Source: an uncultured Peptococcaceae bacterium (lineage in GTDB: Bacteria; Bacillota; Peptococcia; Peptococcales; Peptococcaceae). From it: DNA of 5,334 bases. The stretch is taken from positions 1 through 5,334 of the forward strand of contig CAMFFG010000107.1 in NCBI GenBank assembly GCA_945949655.1. Reading direction: 5' to 3'. This document shows, piece by piece, positions 1-5,272 of this stretch (the first letter of the stretch is position 1; every line of letters begins with the position of its first letter). The notes beneath the pieces were generated by a model. The model was not told the origin of the DNA and searched no databases. It saw only the letters and a program-made list of their open reading frames with translations. A program made the translations under genes and the position numbers.

Positions 1-1098
1 TTCGCTTTCGATGCGGCGCAGCTCTGTTTCCGCTTCCTGGCGTTTCTGTGCGCCTTCTTTCTGAATCTGCATCACTTCATCCAGCGTAGAAATCAGCTGT
101 TCATTGGTATGCTGCAGCGTTTCGATATCAATAATACTGCGTTCCGCTTCTCTGGCAATATCCACCGAACCCTGCTTCAGCATTTCGGCATTTTTCTTCA
201 GCAGTTCGTTGGTCATTTCTGACACAGCAGACTGTGCCGCTGTTGCTTTGCGGGCATTTTCCATGCCAAGCGCCAGCACCATCTGGCTTTTCCACAGTGG
301 AATGGTATTTACCAGAGAGGACTGTATCTTTTCAATCATCATGGCATCGTTATTCTGCAGCAAACGGGTCTGCGGTCCCATCTGAATAGAGACCATGCGG
401 CTCAGTTCCAGATCGTGCAGTTTTTTCTCAAAGCGGTCGCACATATTCACCATATCATTATAAGCCTGCGCATCTTCGGTTGTGCCGCTGGCTGCTGCTT
501 TTTCCCGCAGTTTTTCCAGCTCTCCTGCACGCACCTGTTCCAGCTTCTGACGGCCAGCCATAATATACATAGTCAGTTCTTTATAATACTGCAGGTTGAG
601 ATTATACATTTCATCCAGCATGGCAACATCTTTTAGCAGTGCTACCTGATGCTGCTCCAGCATTTCGCTGATGCGGTCCACATTTCCCTCTGCTTTGCTG
701 TACTGGGCCTTCAGCTCATCGATCTGATTCTTCCCCTTTTTAAACAAGCCACTGAAAAAGCCTTTCTTTTCTTCTGTGGTGTCAAAATCCAGATTTTTCA
801 GTTCCACCACCAGACTGGACAGTGCTTCACCCACTTCTCCCAGGTCTTTGGTGCGCACATTATTCAGCGCATTTTCTGAGAAATCAGCAATATTTTTCTG
901 CGCACCTGCACCGTACATCAGCACCTGGTTGGCGTTCGTCACATCGATCTGTTTTGCGAACTCTGCCACAGCCTGCTGTTCTTCAGCAGTCAGTATGGTT
1001 TCATCCATCTTTTCCGGTTCCGATTTGACGTTCTGTTTCTCCACAGCAGCTTCACCCAGCTGTGGTTCTAGCGTTAATTGGGGCATTCCATTGGTCAT
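1..1098 (-). CDS. TelA-family protein (toxic anion resistance / YaaN-like), 3' end cut by window edge
   Basis: The frame is open for 366 codons from ATG at 1098 to base 1 with no stop, so the gene runs off the left edge. TelA/YaaN proteins are usually about 360-400 residues, so probably only a short C-terminal tail is missing. The start is supported by AAGGAT at 1108-1113, nine bases upstream. The product has no membrane segment or signal peptide. It begins with a charged, poorly ordered stretch (about residues 1-35) and then is almost wholly helical and rich in E, K, Q and A. Recognisable family features are the FFSGLFKKGKNQID stretch, the YNLNLQYYKEL segment, the MGPQTRLLQNNDAMMIEKIQ segment and the IPLWKSQMVLAL segment. 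The family is named for tellurite-resistance determinants, but its biochemical role is poorly defined and a link to envelope stress is often proposed. It lies 15 bases after the XpaC-like gene, and this pairing is common in Firmicutes. Family assignment is confident; a role in tellurite resistance is not shown here. Confidence 0.92.
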   Translation of the reverse strand, partial: MTNGMPQLTLEPQLGEAAVEKQNVKSEPEKMDETILTAEEQQAVAEFAKQIDVTNANQVLMYGAGAQKNIADFSENALNNVRTKDLGEVGEALSSLVVELKNLDFDTTEEKKGFFSGLFKKGKNQIDELKAQYSKAEGNVDRISEMLEQHQVALLKDVAMLDEMYNLNLQYYKELTMYIMAGRQKLEQVRAGELEKLREKAAASGTTEDAQAYNDMVNMCDRFEKKLHDLELSRMVSIQMGPQTRLLQNNDAMMIEKIQSSLVNTIPLWKSQMVLALGMENARKATAAQSAVSEMTNELLKKNAEMLKQGSVDIAREAERSIIDIETLQHTNEQLISTLDEVMQIQKEGAQKRQEAETELRRIESE

Positions 1099-1107
1099 GA
1101 TTCATCC

Positions 1108-1113
1108 ATCCTT
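1108..1113 (-). promoter_or_regulatory. Ribosome binding site of the TelA-family gene
   Basis: AAGGAT on the minus strand lies nine bases before the ATG at 1098 and directly follows the stop codon of the upstream XpaC-like gene. This arrangement suggests the two genes share one transcript. Confidence 0.65.
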
Positions 1114-1779
1114 TTATTTTACAAATTGTTTGATATCACCTATTGGTTCATCTGTCAGACCTTCCCGCTGCAGCATACCTTCCAATACAGTAATATCTGT
1201 AGAAATATCCAGCGCTTCTGCACCAAACAGACTATCCAGCTGTTTTTCAAAAGCCACCACAATCGTTTCCATCATAGATTCGATCTTTGCCATTGTGGCC
1301 GTAATGTTTTTCCCGCGCACCGTCTGTTCCGACAATTCCGCATAGGAATTTAAAAGCTTTAATGTCGTCGGCAGGTAATAATTCATAAACTTGCGGATCT
1401 GCGATATTTTGCCCGGATTTTTTGCCACATGCTGAAAAATACTGTCAGACAGGTTTTCCAGGCGGTCGATCTGCTGGCTGATCTTTTTATCCTTGATTTT
1501 TGCATTCAGTGCCCGCATCTGTCTGATGGCCTCACGGCCCTGCAGCATCAGTTCATCAACCTCTGCATTGCCGGTGAGCTCCAGCTCTGGCTCCGGATCA
1601 GCCACTTCCACCCATTTTCCGCGCCAGATAAGACCTGTCAGCTTGTAGGCCAGAAACGACCAAAGGATCAGCCAGATAAAATGACTGATTTTATACATGG
1701 GCATGCAGGTAGCCCAAAAGATCCAGATAACCGCTACCGTATAAACTGGCACCGCTGATTTTTTCCTGATTCTCGCCAT
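1114..1779 (-). CDS. xpaC: XpaC-like membrane protein (5-bromo-4-chloroindolyl phosphate hydrolysis family)
   Basis: A 221-residue protein. The start at 1779 (MARIRKK) is preferred over the in-frame ATG two codons upstream at 1785, because AGAGGA (1786-1791) is six bases from the former and abuts the latter. A short basic N-terminus is followed by two closely spaced hydrophobic helices (about residues 10-27 and 31-51) joined by a turn containing Pro27. The rest is a soluble, charged helical region with the ELTGNAEVDELMLQG and FMNYYLPTTLKLLNSYAELSEQ segments typical of XpaC proteins. The protein therefore probably sits in the cytoplasmic membrane with its helical domain in the cytosol. The family name comes from an indolyl-phosphate hydrolysis phenotype; no phosphatase motif is visible, so enzymatic activity should not be assumed. 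It is the first gene of an operon with the TelA-like gene, and the two products plausibly work together, by inference from the conserved pairing. Confidence 0.88.
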   Translation of the reverse strand: MARIRKKSAVPVYTVAVIWIFWATCMPMYKISHFIWLILWSFLAYKLTGLIWRGKWVEVADPEPELELTGNAEVDELMLQGREAIRQMRALNAKIKDKKISQQIDRLENLSDSIFQHVAKNPGKISQIRKFMNYYLPTTLKLLNSYAELSEQTVRGKNITATMAKIESMMETIVVAFEKQLDSLFGAEALDISTDITVLEGMLQREGLTDEPIGDIKQFVK

Positions 1780-1785
1780 TGTCAT

Positions 1786-1791
1786 TCCTCT
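1786..1791 (-). promoter_or_regulatory. Ribosome binding site deciding the XpaC-like start
   Basis: AGAGGA on the minus strand. It is immediately adjacent to the ATG at 1785 but six bases from the ATG at 1779, so initiation at 1779 is more likely. Confidence 0.6.
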
Positions 1792-1823
1792 CGATCTTAA
1801 TAAACTGTATTGCTATAAGTCCT

Positions 1824-1829
1824 ATTATA
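1824..1829 (-). promoter_or_regulatory. -10 box of the XpaC/TelA operon promoter
   Basis: A perfect TATAAT on the minus strand, about 45 bases before the start at 1779, giving a leader of roughly 38 bases. No good -35 hexamer is visible at 16-18 bases upstream (the region reads TATGCGTAA). The promoter may be weak, or it may need an activator or the A-rich upstream tract. I looked for a TGAAAC / CGTA envelope-stress sigma pattern and did not find a convincing one. Confidence 0.55.
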
Positions 1830-1891
1830 ATATAATTTTTTCTTTACGCATAGTTTTTTTCCCTGCATCCACGGCGATTTTCCGGCACAGC

Positions 1892-1925
1892 AAAAGGACC
1901 GCAACCTGCTGGCCACAGTCCTTTT
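1892..1925 (-). terminator. Probable terminator of the unknown gene
   Basis: Inverted repeat AAAAGGAC (1892-1899) and GTCCTTTT (1918-1925), an eight-base-pair stem with an 18-base loop. It lies 76 bases past the stop of the 267-residue gene and before the next promoter. On the minus strand the stem runs into only four Us followed by G, so it looks weaker than the other terminators here. On the plus strand the U run is longer, but no plus-strand gene feeds it. Confidence 0.5.
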
Positions 1926-2000
1926 TGTATTTTTATCTATCTGTTATAACGCTTACTTCGTAACGGGATGTCTTCCACCGGTTTTGTCTGTTCCACTGCA

Positions 2001-2804
2001 TTAAGACAGCGCTTTTTTGGCACAATCCCGATAGATCAGCCGCGCTTCCAGTATCTTTTCCCGGAGAATGCGGAAATAGCCCTGCTCCAGAATGATCCGC
2101 AGGCTTAAATCCACCGACAATACTCTGTTATCTACCTGTGCGCCATATACCGTCAGGAAAAAAGTATAATCTTCCGCTTCCCGATTCTGGATGATTTCCT
2201 CCACCTTAAAATCAAAAATCGTCAGATCTTCCAGCACATGATTCCAGCAAAAAGTATACATACCTCGTTTTTCATGGTTCTTCACCCGTTCTGCACTCAT
2301 GTCATAAATCAGGGCTGCATCCTTGTTTCCCACTGCGCGCAGATAGATCTGTAAAATTCCCATGGCATCCTGTTTACAGAGGATCCAGCCCAGATCGCTG
2401 TTTCTGTCATTGTAATATTCATCCATCCAGATGCGCTGCAGATGGATAGACATATGATTATGGATCCAGTTATTATCCTGCCGATATTTATAGTTCTGCC
2501 GCACCGCATCGCCCAGCAGTCCCATAGCCTGCAGATATGTGATCTGTATCCCGCCCCGCTGGGTAATCCATTCCTGAATCCGGCTTCTCTGATGCAGATA
2601 ACTGTGCCTGGTCAGGCCATCCGGTGCAAAGCTTAAACAGAACCATTCGGCAGTCTGCATGCTTTTTTCGCTGATCAGTAAATCACAATGCCCTGACAGT
2701 CTTCCTCTGGTCATATAGCAATCGTATTGCAGACCAGTCTGCCGGTTCTGACAGGACTGTACAGCTTTTTTAAAATCAATGATGACGCTGTTATTCTGTT
2801 TCAT
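2001..2804 (-). CDS. Hypothetical protein, 267 residues, family not recognised
   Basis: I do not recognise this protein. The frame stays open upstream to about 3005, but the ATG at 2804 (MKQNNSVIIDFKK) is preferred: the upstream stretch contains a strong promoter, begins with a TTG inside a terminator tail, and reads like non-coding sequence. The ribosome binding site is weak (GAAGAT region), unlike the neighbouring genes. The product looks cytosolic, with no signal peptide or membrane helix, and is rich in aromatic and charged residues. It has seven cysteines (18, 29, 40, 56, 143, 186, 261), the first three spaced exactly 11 apart, and a histidine cluster HNHMSIH at 115-121; metal binding cannot be claimed from this. 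Residues 140-180 (WILCKQDAMGILQIYLRAV onward) look helical. The C-terminal third alternates short strand-like and helical stretches. It stands alone between terminators with its own promoter and candidate operator, so it is probably an independently regulated single gene. That it is coding is likely from its length and sensible composition; function is unknown. Confidence 0.75.
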   Translation of the reverse strand: MKQNNSVIIDFKKAVQSCQNRQTGLQYDCYMTRGRLSGHCDLLISEKSMQTAEWFCLSFAPDGLTRHSYLHQRSRIQEWITQRGGIQITYLQAMGLLGDAVRQNYKYRQDNNWIHNHMSIHLQRIWMDEYYNDRNSDLGWILCKQDAMGILQIYLRAVGNKDAALIYDMSAERVKNHEKRGMYTFCWNHVLEDLTIFDFKVEEIIQNREAEDYTFFLTVYGAQVDNRVLSVDLSLRIILEQGYFRILREKILEARLIYRDCAKKALS

Positions 2805-2848
2805 AATATCTTCACATCTTTTCTTTTTATTGCAGCCAGCTTGCTTTT

Positions 2849-2863
2849 TGTATACCGTATACA
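2849..2863. promoter_or_regulatory. Perfect 15-bp palindrome, candidate operator
   Basis: TGTATAC-C-GTATACA is a perfect seven-base inverted repeat around one central base. It lies just downstream of the extended -10 box of the unknown gene, at about +8 to +22 from the expected start of transcription. A dimeric repressor bound there would block transcription. GTATAC-centred palindromes are used by some GntR-type regulators, but no regulator gene is in the window and the binding protein is unknown. Confidence 0.45.
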
Positions 2864-2877
2864 TATTCGATGATTCT

Positions 2878-2886
2878 ATTATAACA
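2878..2886 (-). promoter_or_regulatory. Extended -10 promoter of the unknown gene
   Basis: TGTTATAAT on the minus strand matches the extended -10 consensus TGnTATAAT exactly. The -35 region at 17 bases spacing (CAACAA) is poor, which fits an extended -10 promoter. Transcription would start near 2871, giving a leader of about 67 bases to the ATG at 2804. Confidence 0.6.
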
Positions 2887-2891
2887 TATTT

Positions 2892-2906
2892 CAACAGAAA
2901 TTGTTG
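2892..2906. repeat. Short inverted repeat over the -35/spacer region
   Basis: CAACA-GAAAT-TGTTG, a 5-5-5 inverted repeat covering the position of the -35 box and part of the spacer upstream of the extended -10. It could be a second protein-binding site, but at five bases per arm it could also be chance in AT-rich DNA. Confidence 0.25.
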
Positions 2907-3023
2907 TTTATTTTCAAATATTCTCCAAAAATAGGGTGGATTTATTCTCAGTCTTAGTTGCGGAAACTCCCTACTTTTCAGATATTTCACCTTTTTCGCA
3001 AACAAATAGAGCCAGCAAATAAA

Positions 3024-3055
3024 AAAGGGATACCAGATTATCCCGGTATCCCTTT
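3024..3055 (-). terminator. Intrinsic terminator after rpsU
   Basis: AAAGGGATACC (3024-3034) pairs perfectly with GGTATCCCTTT (3045-3055) around a 10-base loop. On the minus strand the stem is followed by a run of Us (TTTTTT counting those in the stem, then ATTTG). It lies 15 bases past the rpsU stop and closes the mtaB-HIT-rpsU cluster. Confidence 0.92.
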
Positions 3056-3069
3056 CTGTTACAGAAAAA

Positions 3070-3255
3070 TTAGAAAGATCTTCTCTTATTATTTTTTCTT
3101 GCTGCTTCAGATTTCTTTTTACGTCTTACGCTTGGTTTTTCATAATGTTCGCGTTTACGGCATTCAGCTAAAACGCCGGATTTCTGACAGGAACGTTTAA
3201 ATCTCCGAAGAGCACTATCTAAAGATTCAGTTTTGCCAACATGTACTTCTCCCAC
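3070..3255 (-). CDS. rpsU: 30S ribosomal protein bS21
   Basis: A 61-residue, strongly basic protein that matches bS21 along its whole length: the [22 protein letters not shown] core, then [19 protein letters not shown] and a lysine/arginine-rich tail. bS21 binds the small ribosomal subunit near the anti-Shine-Dalgarno end of 16S rRNA and takes part in translation initiation. The start is a GTG at 3255, chosen because GGAGG within GAGGGGAGGG (3263-3272) lies eight bases upstream and because the protein then begins MGEVHVGK, as expected for the family. Length is normal (usually about 57-70 residues). The gene has its own strong promoter, a roughly 75-base leader and a terminator, and could also be reached by read-through from the HIT gene. 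Confidence 0.97.
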   Translation of the reverse strand: MGEVHVGKTESLDSALRRFKRSCQKSGVLAECRKREHYEKPSVRRKKKSEAARKNNKRRSF

Positions 3256-3262
3256 TGTTCTT

Positions 3263-3272
3263 CCCTCCCCTC
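3263..3272 (-). promoter_or_regulatory. Strong ribosome binding site of rpsU
   Basis: GAGGGGAGGG on the minus strand, an unusually purine-rich and strong Shine-Dalgarno region, with its GGAGG core eight bases before the GTG start. It fixes the start at 3255. Confidence 0.75.
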
Positions 3273-3280
3273 AATACTAC

Positions 3281-3303
3281 ACAGCCGCAACTTCCCCGAC
3301 TGT
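3281..3303 (-). promoter_or_regulatory. Hairpin in the rpsU leader
   Basis: On the minus strand ACAGTCG (3297-3303) pairs with CGGCTGT (3281-3287), seven pairs including one G-U, around a nine-base loop (GGGAAGTTG). It lies within the expected leader and ends eight bases before the Shine-Dalgarno region. It may affect mRNA stability or translation, but no known leader class is recognised and chance cannot be excluded. Confidence 0.3.
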
Positions 3304-3335
3304 TATAGGAGACCTTCAAATAAAATATCTATGTT

Positions 3336-3364
3336 ATTATACTAGATATTCTGTAAATAATCAA
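3336..3364 (-). promoter_or_regulatory. Sigma-A type promoter of rpsU
   Basis: TTGATT (3359-3364) and TATAAT (3336-3341) on the minus strand are separated by exactly 17 bases, a near-consensus vegetative promoter. Transcription would start near 3329. The -35 box begins only four bases past the stop codon of the HIT gene, so rpsU can be expressed independently of the upstream genes. Confidence 0.8.
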
Positions 3365-3368
3365 GAAC

Positions 3369-3710
3369 TTATCCTGCTGGCCACAGCATTTCTCTGCCGC
3401 CCATCAGATGGAAGTGCAGATGCATGACAGTCTGACCACCCTGTTCGCCACAGTTGGTCACAACACGATAGCCTTTTTCAGCAATACCCTGTTCAGCGGC
3501 AATCTTCTGAATGGTTAACAGAACCTTCCCCAACAGCTGCTGATCTTCAGCAGTTGCAGCATTCAGACTGGCAATGTGCTTTTTCGGGATCACCAGAATG
3601 TGTACAGGCGCTTCCGGATTCAGATCCCGGAATGCAATAACATCTTCGTCTTCATACACAATGGTAGACGGTATTTCTTTATTGGCAATTTTGCAAAAAA
3701 TACAATCCAT
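3369..3710 (-). CDS. HIT-family (HINT/PKCI-like) nucleotide hydrolase
   Basis: A 113-residue protein of full HINT length. It opens MDCIFCKIANKEIPS, with the two N-terminal cysteines (3 and 6) common in bacterial HINT proteins, and has the PEAPVHILVIPKKHI strand. It ends with the histidine triad MHLHFHLMGG (His97, His99, His101) and GGREMLWPAG, the characteristic HINT C-terminus. Known HINT proteins hydrolyse purine nucleoside phosphoramidates and aminoacyl-adenylates in the cytosol, with the middle triad histidine as nucleophile; the physiological substrate here is unknown. The ATG at 3710 is used rather than the GTG at 3719, because AGGAGG (3719-3724) is eight bases from the ATG and overlaps the GTG. 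It lies between mtaB (74 bases upstream) and rpsU, a neighbourhood that recurs in Firmicutes. Confidence 0.95.
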   Translation of the reverse strand: MDCIFCKIANKEIPSTIVYEDEDVIAFRDLNPEAPVHILVIPKKHIASLNAATAEDQQLLGKVLLTIQKIAAEQGIAEKGYRVVTNCGEQGGQTVMHLHFHLMGGREMLWPAG

Positions 3711-3718
3711 TGGTCTCA

Positions 3719-3724
3719 CCTCCT
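3719..3724 (-). promoter_or_regulatory. Ribosome binding site of the HIT gene
   Basis: A perfect AGGAGG, eight bases before the ATG at 3710. It overlaps the alternative in-frame GTG at 3719, which rules that codon out as a likely start. Confidence 0.85.
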
Positions 3725-3740
3725 GTACAATCCTTTTAAT

Positions 3741-3769
3741 ATTTTACAGAGTAACTGCTGGAAAAGCAA
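3741..3769 (-). promoter_or_regulatory. Possible promoter in the mtaB-HIT gap
   Basis: TTGCTT (3764-3769) and TAAAAT (3741-3746) on the minus strand are 17 bases apart. The -10 is good and the -35 is poor. No terminator is visible between mtaB and the HIT gene, so this would supplement read-through from mtaB. Confidence 0.35.
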
Positions 3770-3784
3770 GATACAAAACACAAA

Positions 3785-5110
3785 TTATTTAATAAATTTT
3801 CCTTTGACCAGTTTTCCGTCTATTTTATCCAACTGTACCTGCACCATCGTATTTTTTTGGCAGTCACCTTCCACCGCCACATGCAGATAATTGTCCGTAT
3901 GTCCCAGCCACAGACCATCAGCCCGCTGCTCCTCGATCAGTACTTCTACCGTCTGGCCCAGATGCTGCTCCATATAGCGTAGCATGTTTTTTTCGGCTAT
4001 TTCCTGCATCTGTTTACTGCGCAGATCTTTTGCTTCATTCGATACCTGGTTGGGGTAGGTTGCGGCCGGTGTACCCTCCCGCGGTGAATATTTAAAAATA
4101 TGCATACTGCTGAATGCGATCTCATCACAAAATCGCAGGCTGTTGGCAAACTGCTCCTCCGTTTCGCCGGGGAACCCCACCATTAAATCGGTACTGAGCG
4201 CGATATCAGGCACAGCAGCACGAATGCGCGCCATCTCCTGCCGATACTGCTCTGTATCATAAGGACGATGCATCGCCGCCAGCACACTGTCATCCCCAGC
4301 CTGCAACGGCAGATGTAAATGACGGCACATACGGCGGTTTTCCGCAAATAAACGCAGTAAATGTTCATCCACCTCTGTAGGTTCAATGGAACTCAGGCGA
4401 ATTCGCTCAAAGGATGTTTCTTTCAGCAGCATTTCACACAGATCCGCCAGCGTCACGGTCTGTATCGCGCCTGCTTCTGCCTCTGCTTCACCTGGTTTGC
4501 CGTAAGCGCCCAGATGAATTCCCGTCAGGATGATTTCTCGAAACCCCGCCTGCTCCAGTTTTTTGGCCTCCTGCAGGGTATTTTCCATGCTGCGGCTGCG
4601 CAGCGGACCACGGGCATAAGGGATAATACAGTAGGTGCAGAACTGTTCACAGCCATCCTGTACCTTCAGATAAGCGCGGGCTTTCTGTATGACCCGCTCC
4701 ATGGTGATTTCCTCAAAATCAGTCAGTGTATCTTTGGCATCCACCAGCTGCTGTCTGTGCCCGTCAAACTGTTCGATCAGATCAACGATCTGATGCCGTT
4801 TATTGGTGCCCAGAATAATATCCACATCGTCGATGGCCGCCACATCTTCCGGCGAGGTCTGGGCATAACAGCCCGTTACCACCACAATCGCCTGCGGATT
4901 GATATGTTTGGCCCTACGGATCATCTGTCGCGATTTGCGATCACCGGCATGGGTGACCGTGCAGGTGTTGATAACATACACATCACAATAATCCTCAAAA
5001 TCGCCCAGCTGATAACCTTTTTCCAGGAATAGCGCTGTCATGGCTTCTGTCTCGCTCTGGTTCACTTTGCAGCCCAGCGTATGAAATCCAACAATTTTTT
5101 TCTCTGTCAA
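3785..5110 (-). CDS. mtaB: tRNA t6A37 methylthiotransferase MtaB (radical SAM)
   Basis: A 441-residue protein with the full methylthiotransferase layout. The N-terminal UPF0004 domain carries the three cluster cysteines (Cys14 in TLGCKVNQSE, Cys50 in NTCTVT, Cys81 in TGCYAQ). The radical SAM core has CEQFCTYC (Cys154, 158, 161) binding a [4Fe-4S] cluster and SAM, followed by LTGIHLGAYG, SSIEPTE, HLHLPLQAG and MVGFPGET motifs. A C-terminal TRAM RNA-binding domain occupies about residues 384-441. LGCKVNQ and HLPLQAG fit MtaB rather than MiaB or RimO. MtaB converts t6A to ms2t6A at position 37 of ANN-decoding tRNAs, which helps decoding accuracy. The start is taken as TTG at 5110, because AGGAG (5120-5124) lies nine bases upstream and the protein then begins just before the conserved KIVGFHTLGC. 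The in-frame ATG at 5209 has no ribosome binding site and adds 33 residues unlike the family. It is the first gene of the mtaB-HIT-rpsU cluster. Confidence 0.96.
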   Translation of the reverse strand: MTEKKIVGFHTLGCKVNQSETEAMTALFLEKGYQLGDFEDYCDVYVINTCTVTHAGDRKSRQMIRRAKHINPQAIVVVTGCYAQTSPEDVAAIDDVDIILGTNKRHQIVDLIEQFDGHRQQLVDAKDTLTDFEEITMERVIQKARAYLKVQDGCEQFCTYCIIPYARGPLRSRSMENTLQEAKKLEQAGFREIILTGIHLGAYGKPGEAEAEAGAIQTVTLADLCEMLLKETSFERIRLSSIEPTEVDEHLLRLFAENRRMCRHLHLPLQAGDDSVLAAMHRPYDTEQYRQEMARIRAAVPDIALSTDLMVGFPGETEEQFANSLRFCDEIAFSSMHIFKYSPREGTPAATYPNQVSNEAKDLRSKQMQEIAEKNMLRYMEQHLGQTVEVLIEEQRADGLWLGHTDNYLHVAVEGDCQKNTMVQVQLDKIDGKLVKGKFIK

Positions 5111-5119
5111 ATCAGACAG

Positions 5120-5124
5120 CTCCT
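5120..5124 (-). promoter_or_regulatory. Ribosome binding site deciding the mtaB TTG start
   Basis: AGGAG within GGAGAGAGGAG, nine bases before TTG at 5110. No other start codon in frame has a comparable site. Confidence 0.7.
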
Positions 5125-5153
5125 CTCTCCATACATTCCGTATATTCTTTGAT

Positions 5154-5182
5154 ATGGTACCGCATTTATCGCTGTTTTTCAA
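5154..5182 (-). promoter_or_regulatory. Candidate promoter of mtaB
   Basis: TTGAAA (5177-5182) and TACCAT (5154-5159) on the minus strand are separated by 17 bases, matching five and four of six consensus positions. Transcription would start near 5147, downstream of the ATG at 5209, consistent with the TTG start at 5110. Confidence 0.4.
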
Positions 5183-5215
5183 GCAGAGATTCAAAACATA
5201 TTCTGTCATAATAAA

Positions 5216-5255
5216 AGAGCTGCTTATCCGGAACCTTTGCCCGATAAACAGCTCT
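5216..5255 (-). terminator. Intrinsic terminator of the gene upstream of mtaB
   Basis: AGAGCTG (5216-5222) pairs with CAGCTCT (5249-5255), and after one C-A mismatch TTATC (5224-5228) pairs with GATAA (5243-5247), around a 14-base loop. On the minus strand the stem runs into TTTTATTAT. It lies 17 bases past the stop of the right-edge coding fragment and separates it from mtaB. Confidence 0.82.
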
Positions 5256-5272
5256 CGCCGCGCTTTATGCTT

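Noticed and set aside
776..1345. Plus-strand open frame of 189 residues, serine- and phenylalanine-rich
   Set aside because: It lies antisense to the TelA-like and XpaC-like genes, has the composition expected of an antisense shadow, and matches no family.
1815..1870. Possible envelope-stress (SigW-like) promoter for the XpaC/TelA operon, suggested by a CGTA at about 1845-1848
   Set aside because: No TGAAAC-like -35 is present at the required distance; the TATAAT at 1824-1829 is the better explanation.
1905..1918. A 14-base identity (CCTGCTGGCCACAG) shared with 3373-3386
   Set aside because: One copy is in the loop and stem of the 1892-1925 hairpin, the other codes for the last residues of the HIT protein. 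The match does not extend, so I treat it as chance.
1932..2001. Small minus-strand open frame of about 22 residues (MQWNRQNRWKTS...) whose ATG overlaps the stop of the unknown gene
   Set aside because: The TAATG overlap looks like translational coupling, but the frame is very short, its composition is unremarkable and nothing else supports it.
2805..3005. In-frame N-terminal extension of 67 residues on the unknown gene
   Set aside because: It would start at a TTG inside the tail of the rpsU terminator region with no ribosome binding site, and it spans the extended -10 promoter and both palindromes. The internal ATG at 2864 is only a few bases past the expected transcription start and also lacks a ribosome binding site.
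4361..5032. Plus-strand open frame of 223 residues
   Set aside because: It is entirely antisense to mtaB, whose coding assignment is certain from its conserved motifs; no ribosome binding site or family resemblance was seen.
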